Source of the DNA: [Mycobacterium] manitobense
Lineage (GTDB): Bacteria; Actinomycetota; Actinomycetes; Mycobacteriales; Mycobacteriaceae
DNA length: 64,000 bases
Reading direction: 5' to 3'
Assembly: GCF_025821665.1 (NCBI RefSeq)
Contig: NZ_JACKSJ010000037.1
Location: forward strand, 21,783 to 85,782
The translations under genes and the position numbers were made by a program. This document shows, piece after piece, positions 22,722 through 31,298 of this stretch (the stretch's first letter is position 1; every line of letters begins with the position of its first letter). The notes under the pieces are model-generated. The model worked only from the letters and a program-made list of their open reading frames with translations. It was not told where the DNA came from and made no database searches.

Positions 22722-23519
22722 ATGCGCAGCAACAGGGCCGTGTTCATCACCGGCGCCGCGGCGGGAATCGGACGCACCACAGCGCTAACGTTCGCCGCCC
22801 GCGGGTACACCGTCGGTGGCTACGACGTCGACGGGACGGGCCTCAAGTCGCTGGCCGACGAGATCGGCGGTCGCGGCGGCACCGTCGTGACCGGTCACCT
22901 CGACGTCACCGACCCCGACGAGATGGCGCAGCGGGTGGAGGAGTTCGTCGTCGCCGCCGGCGGACGGCTCGACGTGCTGATCAACAACGCCGGGGTGATG
23001 GCGGCCGGGCGGTTCGAGGACATCGACGTCGCACGGCATCTCAAGGAGATCGACATCAACGCGAAGGGCGTCGTCAACGGCCTGCACGCGGCGTTCCCCT
23101 ACCTTCGTTTCACACCCCGGTCGACGGTCGTCAACCTCGCGTCGGCCTCGGCCATCTACGGTCAGGCCGAACTCGCCAACTACAGCGCCACCAAGTTCTT
23201 CGTCCGCGGCCTGACCGAGGCGCTCGACCTAGAATGGAACCGCTACGGCATCCGGGTGATCGCGATGTGGCCGCTCTACGTGCAGACCGCGATGACCGAC
23301 GACGTCACCACCGGCACCACCCGGTCACTCGGCATCCGGCTCACCGCCCAGGACATCGCCGACTCCATCGTCGAGGCCGTCGAACCACCGCTGCTGCGGC
23401 GGGCGATCCACCAGGTGCACTACGCCGTCGGTTCGCAGACCAAGGTGCTCGCCACCGGCGCACGGTTCTCGCCGGCGTGGCTGACGCGGCTGGTGAACAA
23501 GCGGCTGGCGGGCTCCTGA
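22722..23519 (+). CDS. SDR-family oxidoreductase
   Basis: This is a 265-residue short-chain dehydrogenase. TGAAAGIG is at about residues 10-17, NNAG follows, and the catalytic set Ser...YSATK is present. The C-terminal region (HQVHYAVGSQTKVLATGARFSPAWLTRLVNKRL) is of the kind seen in mycobacterial membrane-associated SDRs annotated as SDR family oxidoreductases of unknown substrate. The ATG at 22722 is chosen over an upstream in-frame start at 22668 because the cofactor strand then begins at the usual distance. It lies 170 bp after the LysR gene on the same strand. Function beyond NAD(P)-dependent alcohol/ketone chemistry is not assignable. Confidence 0.9.
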   Translation: MRSNRAVFITGAAAGIGRTTALTFAARGYTVGGYDVDGTGLKSLADEIGGRGGTVVTGHLDVTDPDEMAQRVEEFVVAAGGRLDVLINNAGVMAAGRFEDIDVARHLKEIDINAKGVVNGLHAAFPYLRFTPRSTVVNLASASAIYGQAELANYSATKFFVRGLTEALDLEWNRYGIRVIAMWPLYVQTAMTDDVTTGTTRSLGIRLTAQDIADSIVEAVEPPLLRRAIHQVHYAVGSQTKVLATGARFSPAWLTRLVNKRLAGS

Positions 23520-23532
23520 GGCAGGAGCCGGC

Positions 23533-23964
23533 TCAGCAGCGGGTGCGGTCACGCGCGACAACAGGCGGCCGGCACGGCGGCGTCACCCGTGAGTGCGCCG
23601 ATTCAGCGGAATCCACGATCGGTACCAACCGGCTCTGCGCACCCAAGTTCGTGTAGGGCCGAAGCGCCGGGCCGTCGACCACCACGCACAACAGACCGGC
23701 CTCGCCATACTGGTCGGCGACCGCGAACAGCGCCCGAAATGCCGAGACCCCGAGGAACTCGAGCTTGCTCAGATCGAGTATCAGCGGAGTGCGCATGGAA
23801 GTGAACCTGCGCAGAGTCGCGGTGACCTGGTCGAGGTTCGACGCGTCGACCCAGCCGCCCAGCATGACCACGACCGCAGAACTCGACGCCTGCGACTCCA
23901 GCCGCGCACCTCCGCAGTGCAGCACGTGTGCCTGCCGGTGCCGAAGTATCGGACCCGTTCTCAT
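23533..23964 (-). CDS. STAS-domain protein (anti-sigma factor antagonist-like)
   Basis: This is a 143-residue protein whose central part is a STAS domain: VVMLGGWVDASNLDQVTATLRRF, then PLILDLSKLEFLGVSAFRALFAVADQYG with the LDLSxLxFLGVSA loop where anti-sigma antagonists are phosphorylated (a serine is present). A short basic N-terminus and a Pro/Arg-rich C-terminus flank it. Proteins of this kind bind anti-sigma kinases, for example in the SigF network. No partner is nearby. The ATG at 23964 (MRTGP) is the likely start; an upstream frame to 24015 is possible. It is convergent with the SDR gene, 13 bp apart. Confidence 0.82.
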   Translation of the reverse strand: MRTGPILRHRQAHVLHCGGARLESQASSSAVVVMLGGWVDASNLDQVTATLRRFTSMRTPLILDLSKLEFLGVSAFRALFAVADQYGEAGLLCVVVDGPALRPYTNLGAQSRLVPIVDSAESAHSRVTPPCRPPVVARDRTRC

Positions 23965-24289
23965 CGCACTGTCGATACACACCAGAAGCCTCCGGACCAC
24001 TCGTCGATGTCTCACACGGCACGACAGCGGGTCGTGAGGTGGGGGCCAACCCGGTGCTGACCGTAGGTGGCGCTTTCCCCGACGTCAATTTAGCCGAACG
24101 CGGGGGCACAGACAGGCTGACCGGATGGCGCAACAATCCGGCTGCGGCGGTGTCTGGGTCTGTGCCACAACGCTATTGAGGATATCGGCCGCCTACGTCA
24201 CCAGTCTGATCGTTCGCTCACTGACCTGTCCGACCACGATCCGCTTCGCGATCTGGCTACCCTCGGTAGCGTCGGGGACCGTGTTCTCC
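23965..24289. other. intergenic, nothing recognised
   Basis: This 325-bp gap lies between divergent genes (the STAS protein on the minus strand and the EF-Tu domain-2 protein on the plus strand). A longer in-frame extension of the plus-strand gene runs through it but has no domain or start signal. I see no repeat or hairpin. It should contain both promoters. Confidence 0.5.
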
Positions 24290-24553
24290 ATGACTGTGCA
24301 GGACGTGTTCGCGATCCGGCGGCGCGGCGTCGTCGCCCACGGCGTCATCGACAGCGGGACGGTGCGCGTCGGCGACGTCGTCCGCATCGGTGGCGGCGTG
24401 TCCGCCCCCATCGACGCCATCGAGGTCGTCCGCAAACCGGTCGACGAGGCCGGCGCGGGCGACACCGTCGGCCTCTTGTTCAGAGGCCTCGAGAGCGGCC
24501 AGATCACACAGGGCGCCGTGCTCACCTCGGACGGCACCCAGTTCCTCGTCTGA
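24290..24553 (+). CDS. stand-alone EF-Tu domain-2-like protein
   Basis: This 87-residue protein consists of one beta-barrel matching domain 2 of translational GTPases: MTVQDVFAIRRRGVVAHGVIDSG, VGDVVRI, then an AGAGDTVGLLFRGL and QITQGAVL block (equivalent to AxAGDNVGxxLRGxxxxDxxRGxVL in EF-Tu). There is no GTPase domain. Similar free-standing domains are annotated in mycobacteria without a known role. The ATG at 24290 begins exactly at the domain boundary; the frame is open further upstream to 24125, but that part has no homology. Confidence 0.8.
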   Translation: MTVQDVFAIRRRGVVAHGVIDSGTVRVGDVVRIGGGVSAPIDAIEVVRKPVDEAGAGDTVGLLFRGLESGQITQGAVLTSDGTQFLV

Positions 24554-24623
24554 CCTGATGGGTTGGATTCGCGCTGATCGCAACCGGCGTCGACCGCCCG
24601 GAACGCAGGTAGGTTGCCAACCC

Positions 24624-24713
24624 ATGAATGAGGACTGGCTCGCCGTCATCGTCGGCCTGGCGCTGCTCGCGCTCGTGCTCGCCGGCGCGATCCCGGGCAG
24701 CGTGATCCCGTGA
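24624..24713 (+). CDS. 29-residue membrane peptide coupled to the YeiH-type transporter
   Basis: An ATG-initiated frame of 29 codons encodes a single transmembrane helix (VIVGLALLALVLAGAIP) after a short MNEDW start. Its TGA overlaps the GTG start of the following transporter (GTGA), so the two are translationally coupled. Small hydrophobic subunits placed like this, such as KdpF, usually stabilise the partner protein. It is too short for standard gene calling. Confidence 0.65.
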   Translation: MNEDWLAVIVGLALLALVLAGAIPGSVIP

Positions 24714-25846
24714 CCGAGCAGGCCACCGAGGAGGAGTACGCGGGCGAGGAACGCCGCGACAACCGGACCTCCTCGGCTGGCATCGGCTACGCCGTCGCCG
24801 GTGTGCTCGTGGTGCTGGCGCTGGGCGCCCTGACCCGCTTCTTCGAGGCGCAGGTGCCGCAGTGGGCGGACGGGACTCCGTTCGAGCGTGTCGCCAAGTC
24901 CATCGAATTCCCGGTGTACGCCATCGCATTCGGCCTGCTGGGCAATGCGGTGCTGAGCAGGCTGGCACTGCGTGACGCGCTGTCGGCCGGGTTCCGCACC
25001 GAGTTCTTCATCAAGACCGGGCTGGTACTGCTCGGCGCGTCGATCAACCTCAAACTCCTCGTCACCGCCGCGGGCCCGGCCATCATCCAGGCCCTGCTGC
25101 TGATCTCGATCGTCTTCGGCTTCACCTGGTGGCTCGGCGGCCGGCTCGGGCTGGAGGACAAGCTGCGGGCACTGCTCGCGTCGGCCGTGTCGATCTGCGG
25201 GGTCAGCGCGGCGATCGCGGCGGCGGGTGCGGTGCAGGCCAAGCGCGAGCAACTCGCCTACGCCGCATCGCTGGTCATCGCCTTCGCGCTGCCGTCGATC
25301 TTCCTGCTGCCCTGGCTGGCCGGCGAGTTCGGGCTGTCCGACGCCGTCGCAGGCGCATGGATCGGCGGCAACATCGACACCACGGCCGCGGTGGCGGCCT
25401 CCGGTGCGATCGCCGGCGAGGACGCGTTGCAGATCGCCACCATCGTCAAGACCACACAGAACGCGCTCATCGGCATCGTGGCGATCGCCCTGACGGCCTA
25501 CTTCGCACTCAAGGTCGAACGGCGCAGCGCCGAGGACGCCCGGCCCACCCTCGGCCAGTTCTGGGAGCGGTTCCCCAAGTTCGTGCTCGGCTTCATCGCC
25601 GCGTCGGTGATCGGCACGCTGTACCTGCAGTGGGGCGGCGATAAGGCCGCCATCACCACGGTCAACGATCTGCGGACCTGGTTCCTGATCTTCGCGTTCG
25701 TCGCGATCGGCCTGGAGTTCTCGCTGAAGGGGCTGCGAGAAGCCGGATGGCGGCCGGTCGCGGTGTTCGCCTCGGCCACCGTGGTGAACATCGTCGTCGC
25801 GCTCGGCCTTGCGCTGGTGTTGTTCGGCAACTTCGAGGTCGGCTAG
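24710..25846 (+). CDS. YeiH-family putative sulfate exporter
   Basis: This is a 378-residue membrane protein with about ten transmembrane helices. The GFRTEFFIKTGLVLLGASINL segment, the SVSICGVSAAIAAAGAVQAKREQ block and WIGGNIDTTAAVAASG are characteristic of the YeiH/UPF0324 family, often annotated as a sulfate exporter. The GTG start at 24710 overlaps the stop of the 29-aa membrane peptide. The N-terminus is acidic and cytoplasmic. The true substrate is uncertain. The fecB2 gene follows after 16 bp but has its own apparent promoter. Confidence 0.88.
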   Translation: MTEQATEEEYAGEERRDNRTSSAGIGYAVAGVLVVLALGALTRFFEAQVPQWADGTPFERVAKSIEFPVYAIAFGLLGNAVLSRLALRDALSAGFRTEFFIKTGLVLLGASINLKLLVTAAGPAIIQALLLISIVFGFTWWLGGRLGLEDKLRALLASAVSICGVSAAIAAAGAVQAKREQLAYAASLVIAFALPSIFLLPWLAGEFGLSDAVAGAWIGGNIDTTAAVAASGAIAGEDALQIATIVKTTQNALIGIVAIALTAYFALKVERRSAEDARPTLGQFWERFPKFVLGFIAASVIGTLYLQWGGDKAAITTVNDLRTWFLIFAFVAIGLEFSLKGLREAGWRPVAVFASATVVNIVVALGLALVLFGNFEVG

Positions 25847-25850
25847 CGGT

Positions 25851-25856
25851 TAGGCT
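25851..25856 (+). promoter_or_regulatory. -10 box of a probable leaderless promoter (fecB2)
   Basis: TAGGCT is followed by six bases and the GTG start of the FecB2-like gene. It lies just after the stop codon of the transporter gene. Confidence 0.6.
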
Positions 25857-25862
25857 CGGCCG

Positions 25863-26816
25863 GTGCGCACGGCCTGGTCGAGGCGCGGCTTCCTGGCCTC
25901 CGCCGGGGTCGCGACACTGGTGGCCGCGTGCGGCTCCGACAAACCGGGCACCGTCGCGAAGGACGGGTCCGTCACCGTCACCCACGCCTTCGGCGAGACC
26001 CGCATTCCGGCCCCGCCCACCCGCGTCGTCAGCGCGGGCCTCACCGAACAGGACGACCTGCTCGCCCTCGGCGTGGTGCCCGTCGCGGTGACCGAGTGGT
26101 TCGGCGCGGAACCGTTCGCCGTCTGGACGTGGGCCCGGCCCCGGCTCGGCGCCGCCCAGCCCGTGGTGCTCAGCCTCGCCGACGGCCTGCAGATCGAGCC
26201 GATCGCGGCACTGAAGCCCGACCTCATCGTGGCCACCAACGCCGGGCTCGACGCAGACACCTACACCCGGCTGTCCGAGATCGCACCGACCATCGCGCAG
26301 TCCGGACCGGCCGCATTCTTCGAGCCGTGGAAGGAGCAGGCCACCGTCATCGGCCAGGCCGTCTTCAAGGCCGACGACATGGCCGGCCAGATCGGCGCGG
26401 TCGATGAGAAATTCACCGCCGCGGGGCAGAACAATCCCGAGTTCGGCGGCAAGAAAGCCATCCTGCTGCGCGGCACGCTTTACCGCGACAGCGCGCAGGC
26501 CACGGTGCCCGGCTGGCGCACCGAGTTCCTCACCGCGCTCGGATTCACCGTCCCCGACGTGCCCGCCCTGATCCCGCGCGACCAGATGGCGTCCGTTCTC
26601 GACGCCGCGGACGTGCTGATCTGGACCACCGAGAGCGACGAGGAACAGGCCGCCCTGCTGGCCGACCCCGCGGTCGCGGGGCTGTCGGCCACGTCACGCA
26701 ACCGCCACGTCTTCACCGGGCGGGAACTCGCAGGCGCCATCGCCTTCGCCTCGCCACTGTCCTACCCACTGGTCGCCGACCAGCTCCCACCGCGGCTGGC
26801 GGCCGCACTGTCCTGA
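25863..26816 (+). CDS. fecB2: FecB2-like iron-siderophore substrate-binding lipoprotein
   Basis: This is a 317-residue periplasmic-binding protein of the ABC iron/siderophore type, counterpart of M. tuberculosis Rv0265c by sequence type and gene order. The N-terminus has a twin-arginine motif (SRRGFLAS) followed by a lipobox ending at Cys23 (LVAAC), so it is probably Tat-exported and lipid-anchored. The mature part shows the usual TRVVSAGLTEQDDLLALGVVPVAV opening and a PDLIVATN strand. No permease or ATPase gene is adjacent. The GTG at 25863 follows a TAGGCT box by six bases. Confidence 0.9.
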   Translation: MRTAWSRRGFLASAGVATLVAACGSDKPGTVAKDGSVTVTHAFGETRIPAPPTRVVSAGLTEQDDLLALGVVPVAVTEWFGAEPFAVWTWARPRLGAAQPVVLSLADGLQIEPIAALKPDLIVATNAGLDADTYTRLSEIAPTIAQSGPAAFFEPWKEQATVIGQAVFKADDMAGQIGAVDEKFTAAGQNNPEFGGKKAILLRGTLYRDSAQATVPGWRTEFLTALGFTVPDVPALIPRDQMASVLDAADVLIWTTESDEEQAALLADPAVAGLSATSRNRHVFTGRELAGAIAFASPLSYPLVADQLPPRLAAALS

Positions 26817-26828
26817 GACACTGTTCGG

Positions 26829-27509
26829 GTGACCAGCACCGATCTCGACCACCGCGGTTCCGCCAGCATCGGCTCGGCCTACTACCCGACGCTGCTGGCC
26901 GTCTTCACCGGACTGGTGCTGATCTCGAACGTGGCCGCCACCAAGGGGGTGGCGTTCGGACCGCTGCTCACCGACGGGGGCTTCCTCGTCTTCCCCCTCA
27001 CCTACGTCATCGGCGACGTGCTCAGCGAGGTGTACGGCTTCCGTGCGGCGCGCCGCGCGGTGTTCGTCGGCTTCGCGATGCAGGCCCTGGCGGTGCTGGT
27101 GCTGTGGCTCACGGTGCGGCTGCCCGCCGCCCCCGACTACGCCAACCAGGACGCGCTGGCCAGCACCGTCGCGTCGATCACCGGACTGGCGATCGCCGGC
27201 CTCGGCGGCTTCCTCGCCGGCCAGATGGTCAACGCCTACCTCGTCGTCTGGATCAAGCAGCGCACCAAGGAAGGCCACCTGTGGGCCCGGCTGCTCGGCT
27301 CGACGGTGGTGGGCCAGTTCTGCGACACCCTGGTGTTCTGTGCGATCGCGGCGCCGATCATCGGATTCGGCAACATGAATTCCTTCGCCGTCTACGCGGC
27401 GCTCGGCTGGCTGTACAAGACCGCGGTCGAGGCGGCGCTGCTGCCCGTCACCTACCGCGTCATCGGCGCCATCAAGCGCCGCGAACCGACCTACCAGCCA
27501 GCCGTATGA
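26829..27509 (+). CDS. queuosine precursor transporter (VUT/YhhQ family)
   Basis: This is a 226-residue membrane protein with about six helices. The signatures LVLISNVAATKGV, FPLTYVIGDVLSEVYGFRAARR and LLGSTVVGQFCDTLVF are those of the VUT (formerly DUF165/YhhQ) family, which imports queuosine precursors such as preQ0 in E. coli. The GTG at 26829 is 12 bp after the fecB2 stop, so the two probably share a transcript. The substrate in mycobacteria is inferred from family membership only. Confidence 0.88.
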   Translation: MTSTDLDHRGSASIGSAYYPTLLAVFTGLVLISNVAATKGVAFGPLLTDGGFLVFPLTYVIGDVLSEVYGFRAARRAVFVGFAMQALAVLVLWLTVRLPAAPDYANQDALASTVASITGLAIAGLGGFLAGQMVNAYLVVWIKQRTKEGHLWARLLGSTVVGQFCDTLVFCAIAAPIIGFGNMNSFAVYAALGWLYKTAVEAALLPVTYRVIGAIKRREPTYQPAV

Positions 27510-27571
27510 GCGAGCGTTAAGGCTCTTCTGGCAACTTGTACAAAGTTCGCCCGCGGGACGCTACTCGGCGG

Positions 27572-27577
27572 TAGCTT
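27572..27577 (+). promoter_or_regulatory. -10 box of a probable leaderless promoter (pxpB)
   Basis: TAGCTT is followed by six bases and the ATG at 27584, which decides the start of pxpB. Confidence 0.55.
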
Positions 27578-27583
27578 GTGCAA

Positions 27584-28255
27584 ATGACAGTGGCAGCAGA
27601 GTCATATCAGCGGATGGCCCTCGGCACCGTGCACGACTATGGCGATCGAGCACTTTTACTTGACTTCGACGATATCTCTGAGGTTTTGGCGTGGGCCGCC
27701 GCGATCCACCACGCCGATCTGCCCGGTGTCCTCGACGTCGTTCCCGGCGCACGCACCGTGCTGGTCACGCTCGCCGGGCCGCGGTACCAGGCCCCCACCC
27801 GGCAACGCCTCGCAACGCTTCAGCCGGACCGGTCGGAGGTGGCAGCCGACGCTGCGGACCGCCGGGCCGACGTCGTCATCGACGTCGTCTACGACGGCCC
27901 CGATCTCGAGGAGGTGGCGCGCCTGACCGGGCTCGACACCGCTGCGGTGGTGGCGGCCCACACCGGCACGCTGTGGCGTGTCGGCTTCAGCGGTTTCGCG
28001 CCGGGATTCGCCTACCTCGTCGGCGGGGACGACCGGCTGCACGTACCGCGCCGGAGCGAGCCACGGACCAAGGTGCCCGCCGGGTCGGTCGGCCTGGCCG
28101 GCGAGTTCAGCGGCGTCTACCCGCGCCAGTCCCCCGGCGGCTGGCAGCTGATCGGCCGCACCGCCGAGGGTCAGGCCGCGCTCTGGGACATCGACCGCGA
28201 CGAACCCGCCCTGCTGACGCCGGGCAAGTGGGTCGAGTTCCGGTCCGTCGACTAG
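27584..28255 (+). CDS. pxpB: 5-oxoprolinase subunit PxpB (KipI-like)
   Basis: This 223-residue protein corresponds to M. tuberculosis Rv0264c. It has the [11 protein letters not shown] opening and the [29 protein letters not shown] and [17 protein letters not shown] motifs of the allophanate hydrolase subunit 1/KipI family. With PxpC and PxpA it forms the ATP-dependent 5-oxoprolinase that opens 5-oxoproline to glutamate. The ATG at 27584 is chosen because of the leaderless-type -10 box; the ATG at 27614 gives a protein closer to the Rv0264c length and is also possible. PxpC follows 10 bp later. PxpA is not in the window. Confidence 0.9.
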   Translation: MTVAAESYQRMALGTVHDYGDRALLLDFDDISEVLAWAAAIHHADLPGVLDVVPGARTVLVTLAGPRYQAPTRQRLATLQPDRSEVAADAADRRADVVIDVVYDGPDLEEVARLTGLDTAAVVAAHTGTLWRVGFSGFAPGFAYLVGGDDRLHVPRRSEPRTKVPAGSVGLAGEFSGVYPRQSPGGWQLIGRTAEGQAALWDIDRDEPALLTPGKWVEFRSVD

Positions 28256-28265
28256 GAGGCACGCG

Positions 28266-29153
28266 ATGACCACCACGCTGGAAATCCTGCGAACAGGGCC
28301 GCTGGCGCTGGTCGAGGACCTGGGCCGGCCCGGCATGTCCCACCTGGGCGTGTCGCGCTCCGGAGCTGCCGACCGCCGCTCCCACACCCTGGCCAACCGC
28401 CTGGTGGCCAACCCGAACGACCGGGCGACCGTCGAGATCACCCTCGGCGGCCTCACCGCCAGGGTGCACGGCGGCGACGTCGCCATCGCGGTGACGGGCG
28501 CCGACGCCGACCCGTCGGTGAACGGTAAGCCGTTCGGCACCAACAGCATTCACTATGCGCACGACGGCGACGTGATCTCGCTGGGCGTCCCGTACTGCGG
28601 CCTTCGCAGCTACCTCGCCGTGCGCGGCGGCATCGACGTCACGCCCGTGCTTGGCTCCCGGAGCTACGACGTGATGTCGGCGATCGGACCGACCCCGCTG
28701 CGACCCGGCGACGTGCTGCCGGTCGGCGAGCACACCGCCGACTTCCCCGAGCTGGACCAGGCGCCGGTCGCCGCAATCGACGACGACGTGCTCGAACTGA
28801 GGGTCGTGCCCGGCCCGCGTGACGACTGGTTCACCAACCCCGACGTGCTGGTGCGCACCAACTGGCAGGTCACCAAACACAGCGACCGGGTGGGGATCCG
28901 GCTCGTCGGCATGCCGCTCGAGTACCGCAATACCGACCGCCAGCTGCCCAGCGAGGGCGCGACCCGTGGCTCGATCCAGGTGCCGCCCAACGGTTTTCCC
29001 GTCATCCTCGGACCCGACCATCCGGTGACGGGCGGCTACCCCGTCATCGGTGTGGTGTGTGGCGACGACATCGACAAACTCGCGCAGATCCGGCCGGGCC
29101 AGACGCTGCGGCTGCACTGGGCGCGGCCACGCCTGCCGTTCGGCGCCGGGTGA
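28266..29153 (+). CDS. pxpC: 5-oxoprolinase subunit PxpC (KipA-like)
   Basis: This 295-residue protein corresponds to Rv0263c. It shows the opening [36 protein letters not shown] of the biotin-dependent carboxylase-like/KipA family, the [13 protein letters not shown] block and the [24 protein letters not shown] motifs. It pairs with PxpB to form the catalytic core of 5-oxoprolinase. AGGAGG lies six bases before the ATG, and the gene is in an operon with pxpB. Confidence 0.93.
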   Translation: MTTTLEILRTGPLALVEDLGRPGMSHLGVSRSGAADRRSHTLANRLVANPNDRATVEITLGGLTARVHGGDVAIAVTGADADPSVNGKPFGTNSIHYAHDGDVISLGVPYCGLRSYLAVRGGIDVTPVLGSRSYDVMSAIGPTPLRPGDVLPVGEHTADFPELDQAPVAAIDDDVLELRVVPGPRDDWFTNPDVLVRTNWQVTKHSDRVGIRLVGMPLEYRNTDRQLPSEGATRGSIQVPPNGFPVILGPDHPVTGGYPVIGVVCGDDIDKLAQIRPGQTLRLHWARPRLPFGAG

Positions 29154-29190
29154 ACCGCTGACCCGTGTGCGCCGGCGCGCATCCTGGTAG

Positions 29191-29757
<567 letters not shown>

Positions 29758-29850
29758 GCCCGGGGTGACCTCACAGAGCCCGAACCCCGTGGGTGAGTGG
29801 AATTTCACGCACGAGTCATCACGGAGCGCTTTCGGGTAACGCAGTGTTCC

Positions 29851-29856
29851 TAGCGT
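29851..29856 (+). promoter_or_regulatory. -10 box of a probable leaderless promoter (narK3)
   Basis: TAGCGT is followed by seven bases and the ATG of narK3. Confidence 0.6.
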
Positions 29857-29863
29857 GTGCGCC

Positions 29864-31264
29864 ATGCCGCATCGCATCACCGACTGGGATCCCGAGGACG
29901 TCGTCGCCTGGGAGGCCGGCAACAAGCACATCGCCCGCCGCAACCTGATCTGGTCCGTCGCCGCCGAGCACATCGGCTTCTCGATCTGGTCCATCTGGTC
30001 GGTGATGGTGCTGTTCATGCCCGAGAGCGTCTACGGCTTCTCGGCCGGCGACAAATTCCTGCTCGGCGCCACCGCCACCCTCGTCGGCGCCTGCCTGCGC
30101 ATCCCCTACACGCTGGCCACCTCGACGTTCGGCGGCCGCAACTGGACGGTGTTCTCCGCATTCGTGCTGTTGATCCCCACAGTCGGCACGATGCTGCTGC
30201 TGGCCAATCCCGGCCTTCCGCTGTGGCCCTATCTGCTGTGCGCGGCGCTGGCCGGCTTCGGCGGCGGCAACTTCGCCTCGTCGATGACCAACATCAACGC
30301 GTTCTACCCCCAGCGGCTCAAGGGCTGGGCGCTCGGGCTCAACGCAGGCGGCGGCAACATCGGCGTGCCGATGATCCAGCTGGTGGGTCTGCTCGTCATC
30401 GCCGCCGCAGGCAACCGCCAGCCGTACTGGGTGTGCGCGGTCTACCTGGTGGCGCTGGCGATCGCGGGCATCGGCGCCGCCAGGTACATGGACAACCTCG
30501 AACAACACAAGATCGACTTCACCGCGATGAAAGACATTCTGCGCGAACGTGATACCTGGGTGATCTCGCTGCTCTACATCGGCACCTTCGGCTCGTTCAT
30601 CGGTTTCGCCTTCGCGTTCGGCCAGGTGCTCCAGATCAACTTCGCCGCGGGCGGGCAGTCGCCGGCCGAGGCCTCGCTGCACGCCGCGCAGATCGCGTTC
30701 GTCGGCCCGCTGCTCGGCTCGCTGTCGCGGGTCTACGGCGGCAAGCTCGCCGACCGCATCGGCGGCGGACGGGTCACCCTCGCGGTGTTCGCCGGGATGA
30801 TCCTGGCCGCCGGGCTGCTGGTGGCGATCAGCACGATGGACGACCACAGCGCCGGCGCGGCCACCGCGACCACCATGGCGGGCTACGTCGTCGGCTTCAT
30901 CGCACTGTTCCTGCTGTCGGGAGTCGGCAATGGGTCGGTCTACAAGATGATCCCGTCGATCTTCGACGCCAGGAGCCGGTCGCTCGATCTCAGCGAGGCC
31001 GACCGGGTGAACTGGTCACGGGCGATGTCGGGCGCGCTGATCGGCTTCGCCGGCGCGGTCGGCGCGCTGGGCGGGGTGGGCATCAACCTCGCGCTGCGCC
31101 AGTCATACCTCAGCAGTGGGTCGGCGACCTCGGCGTTCTGGATCTTCGCGGTGTTCTACGTGGTGGCCTCCGTGGTCACCTGGGCGCGCTACGTGCGGCG
31201 TCCCGGCATGGCCGAGATCACCACAGATCGCGACGAGCGACATACCTCGGCAATGGCCGGGTAA
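29864..31264 (+). CDS. narK3: nitrate/nitrite transporter NarK3
   Basis: This is a 466-residue major-facilitator protein with twelve predicted helices and the nitrate/nitrite porter signature (GFGGGNFASSMTNINAFYP in helix 5, then a second glycine-rich block GWALGLNAGGGNIG). It corresponds to Rv0261c (narK3). It should move nitrate or nitrite across the membrane and feed the NirBD reductase encoded 3-7 kb away. The ATG at 29864 is favoured over a frame beginning at 29855 because of the leaderless -10 box. A GlnR- or other nitrogen-type operator was looked for, but no clear match was seen. Confidence 0.93.
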   Translation: MPHRITDWDPEDVVAWEAGNKHIARRNLIWSVAAEHIGFSIWSIWSVMVLFMPESVYGFSAGDKFLLGATATLVGACLRIPYTLATSTFGGRNWTVFSAFVLLIPTVGTMLLLANPGLPLWPYLLCAALAGFGGGNFASSMTNINAFYPQRLKGWALGLNAGGGNIGVPMIQLVGLLVIAAAGNRQPYWVCAVYLVALAIAGIGAARYMDNLEQHKIDFTAMKDILRERDTWVISLLYIGTFGSFIGFAFAFGQVLQINFAAGGQSPAEASLHAAQIAFVGPLLGSLSRVYGGKLADRIGGGRVTLAVFAGMILAAGLLVAISTMDDHSAGAATATTMAGYVVGFIALFLLSGVGNGSVYKMIPSIFDARSRSLDLSEADRVNWSRAMSGALIGFAGAVGALGGVGINLALRQSYLSSGSATSAFWIFAVFYVVASVVTWARYVRRPGMAEITTDRDERHTSAMAG

Positions 31265-31298
31265 CCGTCCCGAAACACGAGCTGAATAGACAGAGAGC

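Noticed and set aside
29830..29850. GlnR-type operator before narK3
   Set aside because: GTAAC and GTTCC half-sites are present, but the spacing is one base short of the expected pattern and the match is weak.
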